Assembly (NCBI GenBank): GCA_963786295.1 | Contig: CAWAYV010000022.1 | Location: 1 to 64,000, forward strand | Source of the DNA: JACCZX01 sp963786295 | GTDB taxonomy: Bacteria > Pseudomonadota > Gammaproteobacteria > Burkholderiales > Burkholderiaceae_F | Length of the DNA stretch: 64,000 bases | Direction: 5' to 3' | Part shown: piece after piece, positions 57,987 to 64,000 of the stretch | How positions within the stretch are numbered: position 1 is the stretch's first letter | Layout: the number at the start of each line of letters is the position of its first letter | The notes under the pieces: generated by a model | What the model was told of the DNA's origin: nothing | What the model saw: only the letters and a program-made list of their open reading frames with translations | The model's database searches: none | Translations under genes and position numbers: made by a program

Positions 57987-58082
57987 GCGAGCCTTGACCT
58001 CGGCACCTGTGGCACTCCGCTGTGGCTGCTTCGTTCCCGACCTGACCAGGTTCACGGCACCCCAGTGCGAGGGGGCCCGCCG
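57987..58082 (-). ncRNA. ffs: Signal recognition particle 4.5S RNA
   Basis: On the minus strand the RNA begins GGCGGGCCCCCTCGCACTGG and contains the conserved SRP domain IV core, CAGGTCGGGAACGAAGCAGC, between complementary arms that fold into one long hairpin. The core differs slightly from the usual CAGGTCCGGAAGGAAGCAGC, which may reflect sequence errors. It binds Ffh to target membrane proteins. It lies next to dnaX, a common position. Ends are estimated to a few bases. Confidence 0.9.
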
Positions 58083-58130
58083 TCTTGGATGATACGCGGC
58101 CATGGCTGCGATTCTTGTAATGTCGGGGCA

Positions 58131-58623
58131 ATGAGCGTTTCGATTCGAGCCGCACGACAAAGCGATGTCGCCACCCTGCACGTGCTGATTCGTGCGCTGG
58201 CCGACTACGAGAAGCTGACTGCACAAGTCGTCGGCACAGCCCAGGATTTGCAGCGCGAGTTGTTCAGCGAGCGGCCGGTGATCGAAGCGGTGATCGCGTG
58301 GGACGAAGAAAGCGCACTCGGCTTTGCGCTGTACTTTCACAATTACTCGACCTTTCTGGCCCGCCGCGGGTTATATCTCGAGGATCTTTTCGTCGTACCC
58401 GAGGCGCGTGGCCGCGGCATCGGCAAGGCGCTGATTCGGCATTGCGCGCGCGTTGCGGTTGAGCGCGGCTGCGGACGATTCGAATGGGCGGTGCTCGACT
58501 GGAATCAGCCGGCGATCGAGTTTTATCAATCGATCGGCGCGACGATGCTGCCCGACTGGCGCATCTGCCGCTCAGCGGCGACGCGCTGAAGCGCTTCGCC
58601 GCGACATCGCCGTCGCAGCCGTA
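58131..58623 (+). CDS. GNAT-family N-acetyltransferase (frame broken near end)
   Basis: About 163 residues. VSIRAARQSDVATLHVLIRA opens the GNAT fold; the acetyl-CoA loop is LFVVPEARGRGIGKALIRHC, then FEWAVLDWNQPAIEFYQSIG. A missing base near 58571 converts the ending PDWRICRLSGDALKRFAA into a premature stop at 58589; the natural stop is the TAA at 58621. Similar small GNATs resemble spermidine/diamine acetyltransferases, but the substrate cannot be assigned. It lies immediately before dnaX. Confidence 0.85.
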
Positions 58624-58633
58624 AAATCACCGC

Positions 58634-60288
58634 ATGTCGTATCAGGTTCTGGCCCGCAAGTATCGCCCGCGCGATTTCTCGACCCTGGTCGGCCAGGAAC
58701 ACGTGGTGCGAGCGCTGACGCATGCGCTAACCGAAAACCGGTTGCATCACGCGTATCTGTTCACCGGCACACGCGGCGTCGGTAAGACCACGCTGGCCCG
58801 AATTCTTGCCAAGGCGCTCAACTGCGTCGGCCCGGATGGCAACGGCGGGATTACCGCCACACCCTGCAACGTGTGCGAGCCGTGCACCGCAATCGATGCT
58901 GGCCGCTTCGTCGATTACATCGAGATGGACGCTGCGAGCAACCGCGGCGTCGACGAGATGGTGCAGCTGCTGGAGCGCGCGATGTATGCACCGAGCAGTG
59001 CGCGCTTCAAGGTGTACATGATCGACGAGGTGCACCAGCTGTCTCAGCATGCCTTCAACGCAATGTTGAAGACGCTCGAAGAGCCGCCGGAATACGTGAA
59101 ATTCATTCTCGCGACGACCGATCCGCAAAAGGTGCCGGTGACGGTGCTGTCGCGCTGCTTGCAGTTCAATTTGAAGCAGATGACACCGTTGGCGATTGCC
59201 GAGCACATGGCCGGAATTCTGTCGGCGGAGAAAATCGCAGCAGAGCTGCCGGCGCTGCGTGCGCTGGCGCATGCAGCGCGCGGCAGCATGCGCGACGGCT
59301 TGTCGCTGCTCGATCAGGCGATTGCATATGCCGGCGGCAGCATCACGCTCGACGCAGTGCGCGCAATGCTGGGAGCGATCGATCAAGGCACGCTGATCAA
59401 CGATACTGGATGCGATCGCCGCACGCGACGCGGCGAAAGCGCTGGCTATCGCCGATCAAATGAACGAGCGCAGCGTTTCGTTTGCGCAGGCGATGCAGGA
59501 TTTGGCGAGCTTGCTGCATCGACTCGCGTTGATTCAGCAGGTGCCGAGTGCGGCCGACGATGAAGTCGATGCCGACGATTTGCGGCGCTTGGCATCGACT
59601 TTCGCGGCCGACGAAATTCAGCTGTTCTATCAAATCGCATTGCATGGGCGCAATGAAATGCATCTGGCGCCCGACGAATACGCAGGTTTCACGATGGCGC
59701 TGATGCGTATGCTCGCATTTGCGCCGATCGAAGCGGCGTCGGCTCGCCGGCGGCGGGGCCTGCTTCTGCCGCTACTCCGGCACGCGCGGGCGTTGCGTCG
59801 GCGCTCGAAGCGCTGCCGTCGAAGTCCGCGGCGCAACCGCCGGCAGGTGTGCAATCAAATGCAGCCGCACCTTTCGATGGTGACTGGACTGGCTTGGTCG
59901 CGCGACTGAAAGTGTCGGGCCTCGTCCGCGAACTCGCGCAGCGAAGCGAGCTGGTTTCGCACGACGGCGATCGTTTGAAACTGCGCGTTCCGTTGAAAAC
60001 GTTGCTCGACGCCGGTGCATTGCAAAAGCTGCAGACGGCGGTCAGCGACGCGCTGGGTCGTCCGATGCGTCTCGCCGCAGAGGTCGGCAACACGGTCGGG
60101 CCCGACCTCCGCCAGGAATCGCGGAGCAAGCGCGCGCTGAGCGGCAGCGGCAGGTCGAGGAGTCGATTTACGCCGATCCCTTCGTGCGAGAATTGATCGA
60201 GAATTTCGGCGCGTCGGTTGATCCCGCTTCAATTCGTCCGCGCAGCGATAACGAGCGTAACGACATCGATACGGAAAAGACACCATGA
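58634..60288 (+). CDS. dnaX: DNA polymerase III subunit tau/gamma (frame broken)
   Basis: Clamp-loader ATPase. MSYQVLARKYRPRDFSTLVG, P-loop FTGTRGVGKTTLARILAKAL, a zinc module (CNVCEPC, with an upstream cysteine), the DExx motif YMIDEVHQLSQHAFNAMLKT and sensor 1 ILATTDPQKVPVTVLSRCLQ are all intact in the first 255 codons. The frame then changes at about 59400, 59740 and 60150; domains continue as MNERSVSFAQAMQDLASLLH and GDWTGLVARLKVSGLVREL, ending in NDIDTEKTP. An essential gene would not be broken in life, so this marks sequencing error. I see no A-rich slippery site for gamma production. Its stop overlaps the ybaB start. Confidence 0.92.
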
Positions 60289-60611
60289 TGAAGGGCCAGA
60301 TGGCAGGCTTGATGCAGCAGGCGCAGAAGATGCAGGAGAACATGAAGCGCATGCAGGATGAGCTGGCCGCCACCGAAGTCGAAGGCCAATCGGGCGCCGG
60401 CATGGTCAAGGTCACGATGAGCTGCAAACACGACGTGCGACGTGTTGCGATCGATCCGAGCCTGGTGGGCGACGACAAGGACATGCTGGAAGACCTGGTT
60501 GCGGCCGCGTTCAACGACGCCTTGCGGCGTGCGGAAGAAGTGTCGCAACAGAAAATGGCCTCCGTCACGGCGGGCATGCCATTGCCTCCGGGATTCAAGC
60601 TGCCGTTCTAG
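60285..60611 (+). CDS. YbaB/EbfC nucleoid-associated protein
   Basis: 108 residues. MMKGQMAGLMQQAQKMQENM, the internal MVKVTMSCKHDVRRVAIDPS and AFNDALRRAEEVSQQKMASV match the family, whose dimers bind DNA. It is encoded between dnaX and recR, as almost universally in bacteria, and starts by an ATGA overlap with dnaX. The Pro-Gly-rich end (LPPGFKLPF) is typical. Confidence 0.95.
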   Translation: MMKGQMAGLMQQAQKMQENMKRMQDELAATEVEGQSGAGMVKVTMSCKHDVRRVAIDPSLVGDDKDMLEDLVAAAFNDALRRAEEVSQQKMASVTAGMPLPPGFKLPF

Positions 60612-60682
60612 CGCCCTCGACGTACGCGGCGGCGACGCACGCGATGCGGACGCCCGCCCTGCAAGCAACGGCATCCGAGACC

Positions 60683-61285
60683 ATGAAGCTGGGCCACACG
60701 ATTGACACGCTGGTCGACGCTCTGAAGCGTTTACCCGGCATCGGCCCACGTTCTGCGCAGCGCATCGCCTTCCACTTGCTGCAACACGATCGCGACGCCG
60801 CGTTACGGCTGGGCGAATCGCTGCTGATCGCGGCACGTACGATCGGGCAGTGCCAGCGATGCAACACGTTGACCGAGCAAACCATTTGCGCCACCTGCGA
60901 CAGCGCGAAGCGCGATGCGCAGCTGCTGTGTGTCGTTGAATCTCCGGCGGATCAGTTGGTCATCGAGCAATCGCTTGCTTACGGCGGTCTTTATTTCGTA
61001 TTGATGGGCCGGCTGTCACCGCTCGACGGAATCGGCCCGCGCGAAATTCAGATGGAGCGACTGCTGGCGCGCGTTGCCGACGGCATCGTGCGCGAGGTCA
61101 TCGTCGCGACGTCGTTTACGCCCGAGGGCGACGCCACTGCGCATTACATTACGCAGCTCGTACGCGAGCGCGACCCGCAATTGAAGGTGACCCGACTGGC
61201 GCGAGGAGTTCCTGCCGGCGCCGAACTCGAGTACACCGATGTCAATACGGTGGCGCAAGCGATGCTCGATCGACGCGCTGACTAG
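60683..61285 (+). CDS. recR: Recombination mediator RecR
   Basis: 200 residues: helix-hairpin-helix LPGIGPRSAQRIAFHLL, a four-cysteine zinc finger (CQRC and CATC), and a Toprim domain with VVESPADQLVIEQSLAYGGL, LMGRLSPLDGIGPREIQME and ATSFTPEGDATAHYI. It loads RecA at gaps with RecF/RecO. The ATG at 60683 gives the length of the E. coli protein; an upstream ATG at 60644 would add 13 residues. Confidence 0.95.
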   Translation: MKLGHTIDTLVDALKRLPGIGPRSAQRIAFHLLQHDRDAALRLGESLLIAARTIGQCQRCNTLTEQTICATCDSAKRDAQLLCVVESPADQLVIEQSLAYGGLYFVLMGRLSPLDGIGPREIQMERLLARVADGIVREVIVATSFTPEGDATAHYITQLVRERDPQLKVTRLARGVPAGAELEYTDVNTVAQAMLDRRAD

Positions 61286-61303
61286 ACGAGCTAGACTCGG
61301 CGC

Positions 61304-61687
61304 ATGACCGTCGCATACTGGTGTGTGCTGATCGCCGCTGTAATACCGCTGATTGCGATCGGCATCGCAAAGGCCGGAGGCGAGCGTTACAACAATCGTC
61401 ATCCGCGCGTCTGGCTGGACAAGCAGCAGGGATACCGGGCGCGCGCAGCAGCGGCGCAATCGAACAGCTTCGAGGCGTTTCCGTTCTTCGCCGCCGCCGT
61501 GATCATTGCGCACTTGACCAACGCGCCTCAAGGCCGCCTTGATCTGCTGGCGATCGTATTTGTGGTCGCGCGCATCGTGTACGTCGTCTGTTACCTGGCC
61601 GACTGGCACTGGGCGCGCTCATTCGTCTGGATCGTCGGCTTCGTCACGTGCATCGTTATCTTCCTGTCCGGTGTAGCACCCGGCTAG
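61304..61687 (+). CDS. MAPEG-family membrane protein
   Basis: 127 residues with four membrane helices; NNRHPRVWLDKQQGYRARAA and AQSNSFEAFPFFAAAVIIAH contain the ER-N-x2-E-x2-P-like pattern of the MAPEG (microsomal glutathione transferase-like) family. Bacterial members of this subgroup have no proven reaction. It stands alone, 18 nt after recR, perhaps as the last gene of that operon. Confidence 0.85.
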   Translation: MTVAYWCVLIAAVIPLIAIGIAKAGGERYNNRHPRVWLDKQQGYRARAAAAQSNSFEAFPFFAAAVIIAHLTNAPQGRLDLLAIVFVVARIVYVVCYLADWHWARSFVWIVGFVTCIVIFLSGVAPG

Positions 61688-61758
61688 GGTACATACGGGC
61701 AGCCGGGGCGGGCACAGGCTGCGCTAGGCTCGACCGCATAGTTCACGAGGAGACATGA

Positions 61759-62797
61759 ATGAGAACAACGCTCACGCGGCGTGAAGTCCTGTTGGCAGGC
61801 GCCGCAGCGCTGGTATTCCCGACGGTTGGAAGCGCGCAAGCACCCGAGCGCAAGAAGGTAACGATCGCTGTGGGCGGCAAGAATCTGCTGTACTACCTGC
61901 CGCTGACGATCGCCGAGCAGAAGAAGCTGTTCGAGGCCGAAGGGCTCGAGGTCACGATCGTCGATTTTGCCGGCGGCGCGCGCGCATTGCAGGCCGTGGT
62001 CGGCGGTAGCGCTGATGTTGTCTCCGGCGCGTTCGAACACAACATCAACATGCAGGCCAAGGGTCAGCCGATGCGGGCGTTCGTGGTGCAAGGCCGGGCG
62101 CCGCAGATCGTGTTCGCAGTGAGCACCAAGACGATGCCGAACTACAAGACGGTTGCCGATCTAAAGGGCAAGAAAATCGGCGTCACTGCACCCGGCTCTT
62201 CGACCAACATCATGTCGAATTTCGTACTGGCCAAGGCGGGCTTGAAGCCGAGCGATGTGTCGTACGTCGGTGTCGGTGCCGCGCAGGGTGCAGTGGCGGC
62301 GCTGCGTGCCGGCCAGATCGATGCGATCTCGAACCTCGATCCGGTGATCACGATGCTGATGCGCGGCAACGACATTCAGATCATCTCGGACACGCGCGAC
62401 GTCGCGGAGGCCGACAAGGTATTCGGCGGTCCAATGCCGGCGGGGACTTTGTATGCACCGGTTTCCTTCATCGACAAGAATCCGAACACGGTGCAGGCGC
62501 TGACCAATGCGATCGTGCGCGCCAACAAGTGGATCCAGCAGGCAGGGCCATCGGACATCGTCAAAGTCGGTGCCGGAAAGCTACCTGCTCGGCGATCGCG
62601 CGGTCTACATCGATGCGTTCCTGAAGGCGAAGCCGGCGCTGTCCGCCGATGGCATGTTTCCCGAGCAGGGCGCGGCGACCGCGCTGCGCGCGCTGCAAAG
62701 CGTCGACGACAACATGAAGACCGCGAAGATCGATCTGAAGGCGGTTTACACGAACGATTTCGTGCGCAAGGCGAACGCGAAGTATCCGAAGGGTTAA
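61759..62797 (+). CDS. SsuA/TauA-like ABC transporter substrate-binding protein (frame broken once)
   Basis: About 345 residues. MRTTLTRREVLLAGAAALVF is a Tat-type signal with a TRREV motif (second Arg kept). The mature protein has the NMT1/SsuA pattern: LYYLPLTIAEQKKLFEAEGL, VVGGSADVVSGAFEH, DLKGKKIGVTAPGSSTNIMS. A frame change near 62575 precedes SYLLGDRAVYIDAFLKAKPA and the end FVRKANAKYPKG. The relatives bind sulfonates, taurine, nitrate or thiamine precursors; the ligand here is unknown. The TAA overlaps the ATPase ATG. Confidence 0.88.
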
Positions 62798-63681
62798 TGG
62801 GTGAGCGCGCGATAAGCGCCGGGCCGCCCAAGCGCATCGCGAGCCCGCGGGGGCGGCAGCGACCGGGGGCGTCCACATCAACGGCTGCGCTCGATCTGCG
62901 CGGCGTTACGTGCACCTTCGTCAGTCGCGACAATCGCTCGCAGCGATACACCGCGGTCGAGGACGTCACGCTTACGGTGGCGCCCGGCGAATTCGTCAGC
63001 GTGGTGGGTCCGACCGGCTGCGGCAAGAGCACGCTGTTGAATGTGGGTGCGGGATTGCTCGAGCCAAGTGCCGGCCAGGTGCACGTGTTTGGCCAGCCGC
63101 TGTCCGGCATCAACACCCGCGCGGGTTACATGTTCCAGACCGAGGCGCTGATGCCGTGGCGCACCGCGCGCGCCAACGTGATGGCGGGACTCGAGTTTCG
63201 CGGCGTGCCCGACGCCGGTGCGCAGGCCGACGAGTGGTTAAAGCGAGTCGGGCTCGGAGGTTTCGGCGACCGCTATCCGCATCAGCTGTCGGGCGGCATG
63301 CGCAAACGCACGTCGCTGGCGCAAACGCTGGTGCTCGACCCCGACATCATTTTGATGGACGAGCCGTTTTCGGCGCTCGACATTCAAACGCGGCAGTTGA
63401 TGGAAAACGAGGTGCTGGAGCTCTGGGCTGATAAAAAGAAGGCGGTGCTGTTCATCACGCACGACCTGGATGAGGCGATTGCGATGAGCGACCGAGTGAT
63501 CGTTTTGTCGGCCGGCCCGGCGTCGCACCCGATCGGCGAATTCGTTATCGATCTGCCACGCCCGCGTGATGTCGCCGAGGTGCGCGTGACGCCGCGCTTC
63601 GTCGACTTGCACAAGGCGATCTGGGACGTGTTGCGCGATGAGGTTTTGAAGGGCTACGCACAGCAGAAGCTGGTGGCCTGA
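62797..63681 (+). CDS. SsuB/TauB-like ABC transporter ATP-binding protein
   Basis: 294 residues, intact. Walker A VVGPTGCGKSTLLNVGAGLL, signature LSGGMRKRTSLAQTL, Walker B IILMDEPFSALDIQTRQLM and switch FITHDLDEAIAMSDRVIVLS are complete. The first ~30 residues (GERAISAGPPKRIASPRGR...) are translated from an intergenic repeat and are not part of the fold, which begins near LDLRGVTCTFV. No other start codon lies between, so the repeat appears to supply the start. The ATG overlaps the upstream stop (TAATG). Confidence 0.92.
   Translation: MGERAISAGPPKRIASPRGRQRPGASTSTAALDLRGVTCTFVSRDNRSQRYTAVEDVTLTVAPGEFVSVVGPTGCGKSTLLNVGAGLLEPSAGQVHVFGQPLSGINTRAGYMFQTEALMPWRTARANVMAGLEFRGVPDAGAQADEWLKRVGLGGFGDRYPHQLSGGMRKRTSLAQTLVLDPDIILMDEPFSALDIQTRQLMENEVLELWADKKKAVLFITHDLDEAIAMSDRVIVLSAGPASHPIGEFVIDLPRPRDVAEVRVTPRFVDLHKAIWDVLRDEVLKGYAQQKLVA
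62800..62875 (+). repeat. GC-rich intergenic repeat element (copy B)
   Basis: Contains AGCGCCGGGCCGCCCAAG and CAGCGACCGGGGGCGTC, both shared with copy C at 63682. It is translated as the N-terminus of the ATPase. Confidence 0.7.
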
Positions 63682-63757
63682 GCGATGAGCGCCGGGCCGC
63701 CCCAAGCTCAGCGCGTGCCCCCGCGGGGGGCGGGCGCGCAGCGACCGGGGGCGTCAC
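63682..63757 (+). repeat. GC-rich intergenic repeat element (copy C)
   Basis: Shares AGCGCCGGGCCGCCC and CAGCGACCGGGGGCGTC with copy B and lies in the equivalent place, just before the next gene of the operon. An ATG at 63685 opens a 25-codon frame (MSAGPPQAQRVPPRGAG...) whose TGA at 63760 overlaps the permease GTG. Confidence 0.7.
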
Positions 63758-63758
63758 C

Positions 63759-64000
63759 GTGATTTGGAGCGTGGTCAGACCGAGCCAGAAAACGCTGCGA
63801 CTGTGGCAGGCCATGGTGCTGGTCGCCGTGTTCGTGTTCTGGTACGCGATGACCACGCCCGGGCTGATTCCTCCGATCATGTTCGAAAACGATCGGCAGG
63901 CGGCGTTTTTCTTCGGCGAACCGATCAAGATTTTCGCTCGCATCTGGAGCTGGTTCATCACCGACCACGATATCTATGCGCATCTGTGGGTGACGTTGCT
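63759..64000 (+). CDS. SsuC/TauC-like ABC transporter permease, N-terminal part (cut by window edge)
   Basis: From the GTG at 63759: VIWSVVRPSQKTLRLWQAMV then a first membrane helix LVAVFVFWYAMTTPGLIPPI, then DRQAAFFFGEPIKIFARIWS and IYAHLWVTLL at the edge. Position after the SsuA/SsuB-like genes and this N-terminal pattern fit the membrane permease of the same importer. About 80 codons are visible. Confidence 0.85.
   Translation, partial: MIWSVVRPSQKTLRLWQAMVLVAVFVFWYAMTTPGLIPPIMFENDRQAAFFFGEPIKIFARIWSWFITDHDIYAHLWVTL

Noticed and set aside
58634..60288. Programmed -1 frameshift in dnaX making gamma
   Set aside because: The frame changes occur at several places, both directions, without an A AAA AAG-type slippery site or following hairpin; sequencing error explains them better.

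Overview
The window is GC-rich bacterial chromosome. Gene order and family types point to a betaproteobacterium near Burkholderiales/Nitrosomonadales. The evidence is the gyrA-pheA-hisC-tyrA / aroA-cmk-rpsA-ihfB-lapA-lapB-cysM block, a one-piece tmRNA whose tag reads ANEDAFALAA, a PEP-CTERM class of exported proteins, Liv-type ABC transport linked to a beta-keto acid cleavage enzyme, and short GC-rich intergenic repeats that read 'MSAGPP...' when translated. The species cannot be fixed from the sequence alone.

Layout. 1-8.2 kb: a divergent SDR oxidoreductase, then a Liv-type uptake operon (two substrate-binding gene copies, LivH, fused LivM-LivG, LivF) running into a lambda-crystallin-like 3-hydroxyacyl dehydrogenase and a BKACE enzyme. 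Together these look like import, oxidation and acetyl-CoA-dependent cleavage of an unknown beta-hydroxy acid. 8.2-13.3 kb: a TMEM175-type channel, metY and a CoA-binding protein, two PEP-CTERM proteins with sigma-54-like promoters, and a degenerate pyrophosphatase. 13.4-21.3 kb, minus strand: tmRNA, an AsmA/DUF748 giant, gph, ubiG, ompA and an MtaD-like deaminase. 21.4-43.2 kb, plus strand: gyrA and the aromatic amino-acid genes, interrupted between tyrA and aroA by a BamE-like lipoprotein and a type IV pilus minor-pilin operon (fimT-pilV-pilW-pilX-pilY1-pilE), then aroA-cmk-rpsA-ihfB-lapA-lapB-cysM. 43.2-51.5 kb: fumarase, htpX, a MATE exporter with an ArnT-like transferase, rpmE2, rho and trxA. 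51.6-61.7 kb: an AddB/AddA-like helicase-nuclease pair, SRP RNA, a GNAT acetyltransferase, dnaX-ybaB-recR and a MAPEG protein. 61.7-64 kb: an SsuABC/TauABC-like importer cut by the window end.

Data quality shapes everything here. More than twenty genes, including housekeeping dnaX, hisC, fumA and gph, are broken by one-base shifts while the protein continues in another frame. An 18-G run joins two livK copies. The simplest reading is uncorrected indels in an assembly rather than gene decay, so products below are reconstructed across frames and affected calls are marked 'frame broken'.

Best leads: the transporter/dehydrogenase/BKACE pathway; a leftover 3' end of a second pilin directly after pilE; Ser at the glyphosate-relevant Pro101 position of AroA and Gln at the quinolone-relevant position 83 of GyrA; sigma-54-like promoters on both PEP-CTERM genes; and an intergenic repeat that supplies the first ~30 codons of an ABC ATPase. 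I did not find a clearly novel defence or mobile system. There is no CRISPR array, transposase or tRNA gene that I could support.
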